This document shows positions 8,252-16,280 of a stretch of 35,727 bases of DNA, piece by piece. Numbering within the stretch: the stretch's first letter is position 1; every line of letters starts with the position of its first letter. The position numbers were made by a program, and so were the translations under genes. The notes under the pieces are model-generated. The model ran no database searches, had not been told where the DNA came from, and saw only the letters and a program-made list of their open reading frames with translations. The stretch comes from Anaerolineales bacterium (lineage in GTDB: Bacteria > Chloroflexota > Anaerolineae > Anaerolineales > E44-bin32). The stretch lies in NCBI GenBank assembly GCA_011772595.1, contig WVZH01000351.1, positions 8,701-44,427 on the forward strand, given 5' to 3'.

Positions 8252-9706
8252 ATGGGTTCATTGAGAGCCTACATCATCAAACGGATCCTACTCACGATCC
8301 CCATGATTCTTATATTATTAATCTTAGTCTTTATCCTTCTGCGAGTGATGCCAGGTGACCCGATCAAGGCTACCATGCGGCCTGGTGTACCGCAGGAATA
8401 TCTGGACCAGATACGCCACGCCCAGGGCTTGGACCGACCTCTGGTCATCAACCTGCGGGGTAGTTGGGTCTCCGTGATCAAACCCTTCATTGTTATGTAT
8501 GCGGAACATGATGCCACCAGTCAGCCGGTCATGTTGATCTTGGAAGGAGAACGGCTACCGATTACCGATCGTTGGACCGAATCGGGTGAGGATTGGATCC
8601 GCGTATCGGCCGAGGAAGAAACCCCCGTGTGGGTTGCTGAAGACAAATTGGAATGGCTGAGGCGTGTGGAGTTCCATTACTCACCTCTTGAGGGAGCAAC
8701 CCTCCCAGTTGATGTGGCGGGCAACTGGATGCAAGTTGAGTTTTCCCAAGGAGGTATTGAAGGTTGGGCACCTGCTGATTCTTTCGACGTGACGGTAAAT
8801 CCATTCGACAGCCAGTTCTTCAACTACCTGTGGGGCTTGATCACGCGCTTTGATTTGGGCACATCGATCACACTACGTGGACGACCGATCGCGGAAGATT
8901 TGACACTAAAATTCCCTGCCACAGTCGAATTGAGCGTTTTTGGGATGCTGATTGCGTCACTCATTGGCGTGTTCAGTGGTGCCTTCGCCGCGCGGAAGCG
9001 GCGCAGCGCTACCGACTACGGTCTGCGTTTGTATAGCATCGTGGCCTATGCCGTCCCAATCTTCTGGCTGGGGTTGATGTTCCAAATTATCTTCGGTATC
9101 GAGTTGGATTTGCTTCCGGTTTCCAATCGGATCAGCACGGGATATCGACCCGAAACCATTACGCAGGTTTATGCCCTTCATCAAAGCCTCAGTGGACCCA
9201 TCGGAGAAAAAATAATCTCCATAACTGATTTTCTCTCGAACTTCTACATCTTCAACACGCTAATCACTGGTCAGTGGGACAGTCTTGTGGACGCCTTAAA
9301 ACATATGATACTTCCCGCACTGACATTGGGACTCTATCTCTCCGGGGTTTTTACAAGACTTACACGAGCCAACATGCTCGATGTGTTGCAGCAGGACTTC
9401 ATAACGGCTGCCCGCGCGCGGGGGATACGCGAGAGAGTTGTCGTCTACCGGCACGCACTGCTCAATGCCTTCATCCCCATTCTCACGATGTTCGGGCTCC
9501 AGTTTGCTGTCTTGCTGGGGGGTGCAGTGCTCACAGAAACGACCTTCAACTGGCCTGGGATGGGGCTGTTCCTGGTAGACCGTATCACCGACAGGGATTT
9601 TCCTGCCATTCAAGGCACTGTCGTGTTCTTTGCTTTCCTTGTGGCGACGGTTAGTTTGATTGTAGATATCATCTACGCTCGTATTGACCCCAGGGTTCGA
9701 TATTAA
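8252..9706 (+). CDS. dppB: ABC importer permease, DppB type, with SH3b-like insertion
   Basis: This is the inner-membrane permease subunit of the importer. TM1 (about 8-30) and the RVMPGDP motif (31-37) are followed by the usual DQIRHAQGLDRPL segment. The other family blocks are LWGLITRFDLGTSI (194-207), VSVFGMLIASLIGV-like TM segments, the EAA loop (TAARARGIRERVVVYRHALL, 385-404) and FNWPGMG. At 484 residues it is about 150 longer than typical DppB (around 330). The extra material is residues about 68-185, in the first extracytoplasmic loop. It contains two repeats with the pattern LP-x-x-x-x-x-W-x-x-V-x(n)-W-A/V-x-A/E-D, as in GNWMQVEFSQGGIEGWAPAD (159-176). This resembles bacterial SH3 domains. 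A shorter extra segment lies at about 300-335. GAGGAG lies 11 bp before the ATG. Confidence 0.9.
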   Translation: MGSLRAYIIKRILLTIPMILILLILVFILLRVMPGDPIKATMRPGVPQEYLDQIRHAQGLDRPLVINLRGSWVSVIKPFIVMYAEHDATSQPVMLILEGERLPITDRWTESGEDWIRVSAEEETPVWVAEDKLEWLRRVEFHYSPLEGATLPVDVAGNWMQVEFSQGGIEGWAPADSFDVTVNPFDSQFFNYLWGLITRFDLGTSITLRGRPIAEDLTLKFPATVELSVFGMLIASLIGVFSGAFAARKRRSATDYGLRLYSIVAYAVPIFWLGLMFQIIFGIELDLLPVSNRISTGYRPETITQVYALHQSLSGPIGEKIISITDFLSNFYIFNTLITGQWDSLVDALKHMILPALTLGLYLSGVFTRLTRANMLDVLQQDFITAARARGIRERVVVYRHALLNAFIPILTMFGLQFAVLLGGAVLTETTFNWPGMGLFLVDRITDRDFPAIQGTVVFFAFLVATVSLIVDIIYARIDPRVRY

Positions 9707-9728
9707 CCTGGGGATAGAGGAGGGAAAG

Positions 9729-10514
9729 ATGAAACGCCTTATCGTTCTTATAGTGGTCTGTACATCAGCCGCTTGCACCAGCGTTCCTACATCTACCCCT
9801 GTGGCGACCTCTTCGGTTTTCAAACCCACCCCAAGGATCCCGAATTATGCTTATTACACAAAACGGTGTTGGCCTGGTTGTCATTACGATCCTGCTGTTG
9901 TCAAACCTGACCCCATCACAACAATGGATCAATTTGAGGGGGATCTTTCATCAAGCTGGATGTGGATCAATGAGGATCCAGCAAATTGGACATTGTCCGA
10001 AGCACCTGGAAGCCTCCGGATCGTCTCACAGGGGGGCGTGATAACGGCTGGATTGCAGGACGCGCAGAATGTGTTGATGCGCGGCGCTCCTGACACGCAT
10101 TTCGATATTATGACCAAAGTAGCCTTTGTCCCAGATGACAATTACCAAAACGCATCTCTCATCGTCCGATTAAAAGATGATGCCGTCCTGTCACTGAGTC
10201 GAGGCTATTGTCAGAAGGGTGAATCGCCCTACTGTGTTGGGAGTGGGATCTATTTCACTGGTCCAGAGCCGTATTGTCAGATAAGCAGTGTACCTTTGAC
10301 TGCTGATGCGGTCACGCTTATGCTGCGGAAAGCCGGTAACTCCTACATTGGTTACTACTACCTTGAGGAAGGCAACTGGATTGAAGTCAGCCGCTGCAGT
10401 TCTACGATGCTGGCGGAACCGCGCGATGTCGGTCTCGCAGTGACAACAGGTGAGCTTGATGTACCTCCAATCGCGGCAGATTTTGATTTCTTTACACTTG
10501 TTGAACGTCACTAG
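9729..10514 (+). CDS. lipoprotein with ConA-like/DUF1349-type beta-sandwich
   Basis: The 261-residue protein has a short signal peptide and a probable lipobox SAAC (Cys16), followed by a Thr/Pro/Ser linker. The rest resembles a concanavalin A-like jelly-roll of the DUF1349 / beta-xylosidase C-terminal type: SSSWMWINEDPANWTLSE, NVLMRGAPDTHFDIMTKVAF, ASLIVRLKDDAVLSLSRGY, VTLMLRKAGNSYIGYYYLEE, and NWIEVSRC near the end. It has many cysteines for its size (C47, C51, C161, C169, C183, C223), which may form disulfides. ATG at 9729 is chosen because AGAGGAGGG lies just upstream and the signal peptide starts there. An in-frame upstream start at 9684 would overlap dppB. It sits between the two permease genes, so an accessory surface role in the importer is likely but unproven. 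Confidence 0.75.
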   Translation: MKRLIVLIVVCTSAACTSVPTSTPVATSSVFKPTPRIPNYAYYTKRCWPGCHYDPAVVKPDPITTMDQFEGDLSSSWMWINEDPANWTLSEAPGSLRIVSQGGVITAGLQDAQNVLMRGAPDTHFDIMTKVAFVPDDNYQNASLIVRLKDDAVLSLSRGYCQKGESPYCVGSGIYFTGPEPYCQISSVPLTADAVTLMLRKAGNSYIGYYYLEEGNWIEVSRCSSTMLAEPRDVGLAVTTGELDVPPIAADFDFFTLVERH

Positions 10515-10630
10515 TATTACCAAGCCCAAGGAGTTTGAATTTCAGTTGTCATCTATGTGAAAGCATTCAGTACCTTCAATCATGAAATTGTTTAAGTTCG
10601 GCGAAACCATTTTTGCATGATGAGGAATCT

Positions 10631-11518
10631 ATGGATTATGTAAGTGATGTTGAACCTGGTCTTTTGTCTCGTGTTCTGAGGGGTCGAAAATGGTACGGAG
10701 CGGAGTGGTACATGACAGTGATCGGGGGATTCATTGTTACATTCATCGTTGTCATGACGATCATCTCATTTCTTACCCCGAACTTAGCTCCTTATGATCC
10801 TGAAGTTCGCTCTGGAGATCCGTTCTCTCCTCCTACCGCAGACCACAAATTCGGCACCGACCAACTTGGACGGGACATCTTTAGTCGTATCATCTACGGC
10901 GCACAGATTGTGCTTCAAGTGGCATTGCTCTCGGCGGTATTATCGATGTGTATCGGTGTCCCGCTCGGGCTTATCTCTGGCTATTTAGGGGGTCGTTTGG
11001 ACCGCGTCCTCTGCCTAGTCATGGATAGCATCTATGCCTTTCCAGGTTTGATCCTCGCCATCGCTCTAGCAGCCCTGCTGGGGGCTGGTGTAATTAACAT
11101 TTCAATCGCCATTGCGGTTGTATATATCCCGATCTTTTTCAGGTTGGTGCGCGGCCAGGTACTCTGCATTAAAGAGGAACTTTATATAGAGGCCGCCCGA
11201 AGCCTGGGAGCGTCGAGTCGCACGATTTTAAGGCGATATATCTTACCTAATGTCATCCCCTCGATTGTGGTGGTCTTCTCCCTTAACATCGCCGATGCCA
11301 TTATCACCGAAGCTGCTTTAGCCTTCATCGGTTTAGGAGTGGATCCATCAAGACCCGACTGGGGCTATGATATTTACCGAGGACGCTCTGAATTGGCTGG
11401 TGGTCGTTGGTGGCCCGTCACCTTCCCTGGTTTAGCGATCGCGCTGGTTGCGTTAGGGTTCAGTATGTTTGGTGAGGGTTTGAGTGAGATCCTGAATCCC
11501 AGGTTGACGGAAACATGA
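10631..11518 (+). CDS. dppC: ABC importer permease, DppC type
   Basis: This is the second permease of the importer, about 295 residues and of normal length. It has an N-terminal cytoplasmic tail, TM1 (about 26-48), the family motif FGTDQLGRDIFSRIIYGAQ, several TM helices, the EAA coupling loop (AARSLGASSRTILRRYILPN) that contacts the ATPases, and the C-terminal FGEGLSEILNPRL. I prefer ATG 10631, which has GAGG 5 bp upstream. A TTG at 10613 would add six residues. The stop overlaps the next gene (ATGA at 11515-11518), indicating translational coupling with the ATPase. Confidence 0.93.
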   Translation: MDYVSDVEPGLLSRVLRGRKWYGAEWYMTVIGGFIVTFIVVMTIISFLTPNLAPYDPEVRSGDPFSPPTADHKFGTDQLGRDIFSRIIYGAQIVLQVALLSAVLSMCIGVPLGLISGYLGGRLDRVLCLVMDSIYAFPGLILAIALAALLGAGVINISIAIAVVYIPIFFRLVRGQVLCIKEELYIEAARSLGASSRTILRRYILPNVIPSIVVVFSLNIADAIITEAALAFIGLGVDPSRPDWGYDIYRGRSELAGGRWWPVTFPGLAIALVALGFSMFGEGLSEILNPRLTET

Positions 11519-12489
11519 GCGAAGCGGTTTTGCGAATACGGAATCTAGATGTTGATTATCCTACCCGAGTTGGTGTCCTTCGAGCCGTGGACGACGTTAG
11601 TTTAACTGTCAGCCGGGGTGAGGTGGTGGGGTTGGTGGGCGAGTCAGGATGCGGTAAATCCACCTTAGGAATGGCTGTTCTTCGTCTCCTTCGGCCTCCA
11701 GGGAAAATTACAGGTGGTGAGATTATATTTGATGGTAAGAACCTATTGGAACTAGATGATGAGGGTATGCGGCAACTAAGGGGAGCACACATATCGACTG
11801 TTTTTCAGGACCCGATGACATGCTTGAATCCCCTACAGCGCATTAGCGATCACATTGTCGAGACGATTCGCACACATCTTGATGTGAGTAAGCAGTATGG
11901 AAGGGCACGCGCAGCAGAGTTAATCGACCGTCTTGGTATCGCAGACGAGAGATTGGACGACTATCCCCATCAACTGAGTGGAGGTATGCGTCAGCGGGTG
12001 ATGATCGGCTTGGCATTGGCACTCGACGCCGACCTGATCATCGCCGATGAGCCAACAACCTCACTGGATGTCATCGTCGAAGCTCAATTCTTAGATCTGC
12101 TCCGTGAATTACAACGTCTCCTGGGTTTAACGATCATACTCATTACTCACAATATCGGTGTTGTGGCCGAGATGGCGGATCGGGTGGCTGTTATGTATGC
12201 TGGAAAGCTGGTGGAAGTGGCGGACGTTCATCCTCTATTCCACAAACCACAACACCCATACACACAGGGTCTGCTAAGTTCAGTCCCCAACATCAAGCTT
12301 ACTGACGACAAGCTACACATTATGCATGGGTCACCTCCCGACTTGATCGATCCACCACCCGGTTGCAGATTTCATCCACGATGTCCACATGTCATGGACA
12401 TTTGTCGTGATGAGGTACCTGTGTTTAAGGAGTATGAAACGGATCATTGGATAGCCTGCTGGCTATATGAGCGAGAGAGCGATGTCTGA
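11515..12489 (+). CDS. dppD: ABC importer ATPase, DppD/OppD type
   Basis: This is a cytoplasmic ATPase that powers the importer as half of a heterodimer. The 324-residue protein has Walker A GESGCGKST (42-50), the Q-loop VFQDPM, signature LSGGMRQR (154-161), Walker B LIIADEP (174-180), the H-loop ITHN, and the OppD-family C-terminal extension with the Cys cluster GCRFHPRCPHVMDIC. That cluster can hold an iron-sulfur centre or metal in some family members. It overlaps dppC by 4 bp and the next ATPase gene by a few bases. Confidence 0.95.
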   Translation: MSEAVLRIRNLDVDYPTRVGVLRAVDDVSLTVSRGEVVGLVGESGCGKSTLGMAVLRLLRPPGKITGGEIIFDGKNLLELDDEGMRQLRGAHISTVFQDPMTCLNPLQRISDHIVETIRTHLDVSKQYGRARAAELIDRLGIADERLDDYPHQLSGGMRQRVMIGLALALDADLIIADEPTTSLDVIVEAQFLDLLRELQRLLGLTIILITHNIGVVAEMADRVAVMYAGKLVEVADVHPLFHKPQHPYTQGLLSSVPNIKLTDDKLHIMHGSPPDLIDPPPGCRFHPRCPHVMDICRDEVPVFKEYETDHWIACWLYERESDV

Positions 12490-13480
12490 CCAAACCCTTG
12501 TCCAAGTGAGGGGCCTGAAAAAGTGGTTCCCCGTGCAAAGAAGTTTCATAGAGCGGTTGTTGACTCGCCAACGTGAGTTCATACACGCAGTGGATGGCAT
12601 AGATTTTGAGATACTCCGCGGTGAGGTCCTAGGATTGGTGGGAGAGAGCGGTAGCGGGAAAACGACGACCGGACGGCTGATCTTGCGATTGGTGGATCCT
12701 ACTGAGGGCAGCATCCTCTTCGAGGGCACAGACCTGGCGACGTTAAGCGCAGAGGAGATGCGCCAATCACGTCGCCGCATGCAGGCGATCTTCCAAGACC
12801 CATTCGCATCCTTGAACCCTCGCATGAAATGCGGAGACGCTATCGGGCACAGCCTAGAGATCTTTCGTGTCGCCGAAGGAGAAAAGAAGCGACAGCGTGT
12901 GCTTGAAATGATGGAGCAGGTAGGTCTGTCACCAGCAAGCATTCTATACGATAAGTATCCACACCAATTGAGCGGCGGTCAGCGTCAGCGCGCTGTGATT
13001 GCCCGAGCATTGGTGCTGAATCCGGAACTCGTTGTCGCTGATGAACCGATCGCCATGGCAGATGTGTCGGTGAGAGCACTGCTATTGGAATTGATGTTGA
13101 CCTTGAAGGAGAAGCTTGATCTCACGTATCTATACATTACCCATGATTTGGCGACGGCTAAATACATCTGCGACCGCATCGCGATCATGTATTTAGGACT
13201 AATTTCCGAGATGGGAACCTTGCAGCAAGTTTACCGCAAACCATTGCACCCCTATACCCAGGCCTTGTTGACAGCTGTGCCGGTACCTGATCCTCAGGCA
13301 CGTCGTACAACCCCTCTGCCAAAGGGTGAGATCCCCAGTCCGATCTCACCACCCTCAGGTTGTCGCTTCCACCCACGTTGTCCGATCGCAAAGGAGAACT
13401 GTGCGACGGAAGTACCGGAGATGCGTGAACTCGAGCCTGGTCACTTCGTCGCCTGTCATTACGAGGAGCAATTTATCTAG
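12482..13480 (+). CDS. dppF: ABC importer ATPase, DppF/OppF type
   Basis: This is the partner ATPase of the importer. From ATG 12482 the protein has 332 residues: Walker A GESGSGKTT (54-62), IFQDPFASLNP, signature LSGGQRQR (163-170), Walker B LVVADEP (183-189), a D-loop reading MADVSVRA as in OppF proteins, H-loop THD, and a C-terminal FHPRCPIAKENC cysteine segment. An alternative ATG at 12467 adds five residues and overlaps dppD by 23 bp. Neither start has a strong ribosome site, which suggests translation by re-initiation from dppD. It closes the operon. Confidence 0.94.
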   Translation: MSDQTLVQVRGLKKWFPVQRSFIERLLTRQREFIHAVDGIDFEILRGEVLGLVGESGSGKTTTGRLILRLVDPTEGSILFEGTDLATLSAEEMRQSRRRMQAIFQDPFASLNPRMKCGDAIGHSLEIFRVAEGEKKRQRVLEMMEQVGLSPASILYDKYPHQLSGGQRQRAVIARALVLNPELVVADEPIAMADVSVRALLLELMLTLKEKLDLTYLYITHDLATAKYICDRIAIMYLGLISEMGTLQQVYRKPLHPYTQALLTAVPVPDPQARRTTPLPKGEIPSPISPPSGCRFHPRCPIAKENCATEVPEMRELEPGHFVACHYEEQFI

Positions 13481-13642
13481 TCGATGACTGCACCTTTGCT
13501 GTTGTTTCGGGCTTCTTAGATTCGTAAAACTCCAACTATTGCTGAGGGTTTCTAATACGTTGGCGAGCGCCGATCTCGCAAAGGTCTGTGGTTGGAGCAG
13601 CTTGGTTCTCGCATCCTGACGGAGTAGGTTTCCATCACGTTC

Positions 13643-13728
13643 GTAGGGGCGACCCGCCGGGTGGCCTCTCTTAGTCTTGATGTTGAAGGAGACATCTTGT
13701 AGGGGCGCACGGTCGTGCGCCCCTACAA
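13643..13728. repeat. GTAGGGGCG palindromic dispersed repeats (one intact, one decayed)
   Basis: The intact copy has perfect 15-bp arms at 13697-13711 and 13714-13728 around a GT centre, of the form TTGTAGGGGCGCACG / CGTGCGCCCCTACAA. A decayed copy at 13643-13670 starts GTAGGGGCGACCCGCCGGGT and has lost its matching right end. Relatives occur at 16174-16201 and, as a half copy, at 35667-35682. They lie in the gap between two convergent genes, where the intact copy could also work as a two-way terminator or transcript end stabiliser. Confidence 0.8.
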
Positions 13729-13750
13729 TGTTTTCGTGAAACGTTGAATT

Positions 13751-14575
13751 CTACGGGCTGCCCTGGATCGTGATGTACGTTGGGAAGGGCATCTCGATGC
13801 CTTCGCGGTGGTACGCCTGTTTAATGTTCCTGATGCACTCGTTTTGTGCATCACCAAGGCCGACTTCGCCGATGTCGGCCCAAAAGAATGTGGTCAGCTC
13901 GATCGCTGAGTCGCCGAACTTTCTAAAGAGAACAGAGGGGGCAGGATCCTTCAAGACACCGGGCACCTTTTCAACGGCTTCCAGGGTAACTTTGGTTACG
14001 TGATCGAGGTCCGACTCGTAGGACACCCCTAACGTCACCTCCCCCCGGCGTCGTACGGCGCGGCTGAAGTTGACGATCGGGTTGATGAACACGTCAGCAT
14101 TAGGGATAATCGCATGACGGCCGTCCCAGGTGATGATGTCTGTCGAACGGAGAGAGATCTCGTGCACTGTGCCAGCATAGCCGACGACCTCAATGGCATC
14201 GCCGATTTCGAAAGGTTGTTGCAGCAGGAGTAGAAGGCCGGCCACGAAGTTTTTGGCGACGTCCTGAAGCGCGAAGCCGATCGTGATACCGGCGATCCCC
14301 AGTCCGGCGATGAGGCTGCTGAATTGTCCAGGCGCGAGCTGTTCTACGGCGATGACGATGCCGAACGCAAGAATGCCCCAATTTGTGAGCATCTCGAAGA
14401 GTACAATTAGTTCGGGGTCGCTCTCCCGCGCCTCCAGCGAGCGGCGTACAAGGCGTTTGGCAAACGATGATATCCAGCGCGCGAGGAGCAGAACGACGAA
14501 GGCCATCGCGAGGCGCGGTAAAAAATTCAACAATCCGGTTGAGATTTTGTCAAGCGAAAGATCGGATAGGTTCAT
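13751..14575 (-). CDS. mscS: small-conductance mechanosensitive channel (MscS family)
   Basis: This is an inner-membrane channel that opens under membrane tension to release solutes in hypo-osmotic shock. The 274-residue protein has about three membrane segments. The third is the pore-lining, Gly/Ala-rich helix GLGIAGITIGFALQDVAKNF, followed by VAGLLLLLQQPFEIGD and the beta domain (IVNFSRAVRRRGEVTLGVSY). The C-terminus has the usual alpha/beta fold and ends in FPTYITIQ. The size is that of short MscS/YnaI-like members. GAAGGAG is suitably placed upstream of the ATG at 14575. The start overlaps the divergent glycosyltransferase start by two bases. Confidence 0.93.
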   Translation of the reverse strand: MNLSDLSLDKISTGLLNFLPRLAMAFVVLLLARWISSFAKRLVRRSLEARESDPELIVLFEMLTNWGILAFGIVIAVEQLAPGQFSSLIAGLGIAGITIGFALQDVAKNFVAGLLLLLQQPFEIGDAIEVVGYAGTVHEISLRSTDIITWDGRHAIIPNADVFINPIVNFSRAVRRRGEVTLGVSYESDLDHVTKVTLEAVEKVPGVLKDPAPSVLFRKFGDSAIELTTFFWADIGEVGLGDAQNECIRNIKQAYHREGIEMPFPTYITIQGSP

Positions 14576-15641
14576 GGGAAATCTCCTTCTTCAAGCGTCA
14601 CATAACTCCGATGATAGCATAGCTGAGTCGCTTGTGTCGGTCTTGATGCCCTGCTTCAACGTTGAGGAGACGCTCGACGAGGCGCTGCAATCCATCCTTG
14701 ATCAGACCTTGAAGTGTATCGAAGTCGTTGCCGTCGACGATGGATCAACAGATGCAACCGCCCCGATTCTGGCTTCATGGCAGAAACGTGATCCCAGGGT
14801 GCGGGTGGTGACAGTTGTGCATCAGGGCATCCTTGAGGCATTGAACACAGGAGTGGGCGCTTGTAGGGCGCCAATTATCGCACGCATGGACGCGGACGAC
14901 CGCGCCCACCCGGAACGGTTGGAGAAACAAGTCGATTTTCTCAAAGATCACCCGGATGTTGCTGTGATTGGTTGTCTTGTGGAGGGTTTCCCTGTCGGGG
15001 GTGTGCGCGAGGGGTTCCGTGTCTATATTGAATGGCTCAACAGCCTTGTTACTCCAGAAGCGATTGCCCGTGCCATCTATATCGAGAGTCCGCTCGCACA
15101 TTCTTCGGTTGTGATGCGACGCTCATGGCTCGAGCGCATGGGCGGGTATCAAGAAAATGGCTGGGCTGAAGACTACGATCTCTGGCTGCGAATGCACCTT
15201 GCTGGCGCCCATTTTGCAAAGGTTCCCGAGGTGCTGCTGTACTGGCGTGAACATCCTCAGCGCCTGACGCGAACCGATTCGCGCTACTCGGTGGAGAATT
15301 TTTTGCGCGCTAAGGCGCACTATCTTTGCCAAGGTCCTCTCATCGGGTGTGATGCGTTGATCGTGTGGGGCGCTGGGGAGATGGGGCGCCGTCTGTCGAA
15401 GCATCTGCTTCGCCGGGGAGCTCCCCTTGAAGCATTTGTGGACATCGATCCGGCCAAGGTCGGACGCACACGACGGGATCGCCCGATCATTGCCCCGGAA
15501 GATCTCCCGGATTGGCTCCGCCGTTTCAACAGTCCGGTCGTGCTGGCGGCCGTCGGCTCAAGGGGTGCGAGAGTGTTGATCCGGGACAGGCTGATCGGGA
15601 TGGGTCTGACGGAGGGGAAAGATTGGTGGGCTGTCGCCTGA
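14574..15641 (+). CDS. family 2 glycosyltransferase fused to a Rossmann-like domain
   Basis: The 355-residue protein has a GT-A domain (about 21-245) with VSVLMPCFNVEETL, the nucleotide-binding DDGS (55-58), the metal-binding DADD (106-109) and a WAEDYDLWLRM acceptor motif (197-207). It would transfer a sugar from a nucleotide-sugar, probably in surface glycan synthesis. From about residue 255 a second domain begins with IVWGAGEMGRRLSKHL (263-278), then FVDIDPAKVGR. This is a dinucleotide-binding-type Rossmann start, as in PglD N-terminal or C-methyltransferase C-terminal domains. The ATG at 14574 has only GGATAGG upstream. GTG at 14634 is an alternative. The open frame continues upstream to 14283, but that part is antisense to mscS and is not credible. 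Confidence 0.85.
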   Translation: MGNLLLQASHNSDDSIAESLVSVLMPCFNVEETLDEALQSILDQTLKCIEVVAVDDGSTDATAPILASWQKRDPRVRVVTVVHQGILEALNTGVGACRAPIIARMDADDRAHPERLEKQVDFLKDHPDVAVIGCLVEGFPVGGVREGFRVYIEWLNSLVTPEAIARAIYIESPLAHSSVVMRRSWLERMGGYQENGWAEDYDLWLRMHLAGAHFAKVPEVLLYWREHPQRLTRTDSRYSVENFLRAKAHYLCQGPLIGCDALIVWGAGEMGRRLSKHLLRRGAPLEAFVDIDPAKVGRTRRDRPIIAPEDLPDWLRRFNSPVVLAAVGSRGARVLIRDRLIGMGLTEGKDWWAVA

Positions 15642-15703
15642 GTAGGGTGGCATCGAAATCAACATTGGCAGATGGCGATGGATTTTTACCGTAATCCCAT
15701 CAA

Positions 15704-16027
15704 TCAATCCCGAAGAAGGATCAACATCATACGTGCTTGTGTTGAAGCATGTACGCTGTGAGGGAGCTGTGCAGGCATGTGTACCCAGGTCCCTGGTTGT
15801 GCCTGCTGATCGTCCTCACCGAGAGTGAGGCGACAGTGCCCTTCGAGGAAGTAGAGAATCGCTGGATGAGAGGCAGTGTGCTCAGACAGCTCCTGTCCTT
15901 TCGCAAAGCCAAACAAGACGACTTTCGTGTGGTCATCTTCATGGAAGGTTCGGCTCACAATGCTGTCGTCTGGTAGGTTCTCGATCAGGCTTGAGAGGTC
16001 TTCGATGTAAGTGTAATCTGCTGTCAC
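15704..16027 (-). CDS. small cupin-domain protein
   Basis: This is a single-domain cupin of about 107 residues. It shows the beta-barrel motif pattern GQELSEHTASHPAILYFLEG (motif 1 region, with His and Glu metal-ligand candidates) and PGTWVHMPAQLPHSVHA (motif 2 region). Such proteins bind a metal or a small ligand, and the substrate cannot be inferred. I choose the GTG at 16027 because GGAGGAG lies 6 bases upstream. The longer open frame up to 16114 starts with an unlikely sequence and would place that ribosome site inside the gene. Confidence 0.75.
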   Translation of the reverse strand: MTADYTYIEDLSSLIENLPDDSIVSRTFHEDDHTKVVLFGFAKGQELSEHTASHPAILYFLEGHCRLTLGEDDQQAQPGTWVHMPAQLPHSVHASTQARMMLILLRD

Positions 16028-16173
16028 GGCATTCTCCTCCATGCGGTCGATTGCGTGAGTCATAAGATCGCTCTCGACCCATGTATCGTGGATTGAGCTC
16101 CCATAATAATACAAGACACCCCGACTTGCTGTACGTTGCAGATGTTAGGGGCGAAGCGGTTGTGCATAAACAT

Positions 16174-16201
16174 GTAGGGGCGCACGGCTGTGCGCCCCTA
16201 C
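16174..16201. repeat. GTAGGGGCG palindromic dispersed repeat
   Basis: GTAGGGGCGCAC (16174-16185) pairs with GTGCGCCCCTAC (16190-16201) around GGCT. It belongs to the same family as the copy at 13697-13728, differing in the centre. A decayed relative starting GTTAGGGGCGAAGCGG lies just upstream at about 16144-16160. Confidence 0.8.
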
Positions 16202-16231
16202 GAATATAGGCTTAATCAGCATGGAACCATC

Positions 16232-16253
16232 GGGACGACCAGACAGTCGTCCC
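16232..16253 (-). terminator. hairpin downstream of the methyltransferase-like gene
   Basis: GGGACGAC (16232-16239) and GTCGTCCC (16246-16253) form an 8-bp stem with a 6-nt loop. It is 28 bp past the stop of the minus-strand gene ending at 16281. There is no T tract on that strand, so termination is uncertain. Confidence 0.35.
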
Positions 16254-16280
16254 AGATCGACTGTGAACCATCCGTCTCTG

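Noticed and set aside
14283..14573. Longer glycosyltransferase N-terminus
   Set aside because: This part is antisense to mscS, lacks family similarity and is rich in Ser/Arg, as expected for a shadow frame.
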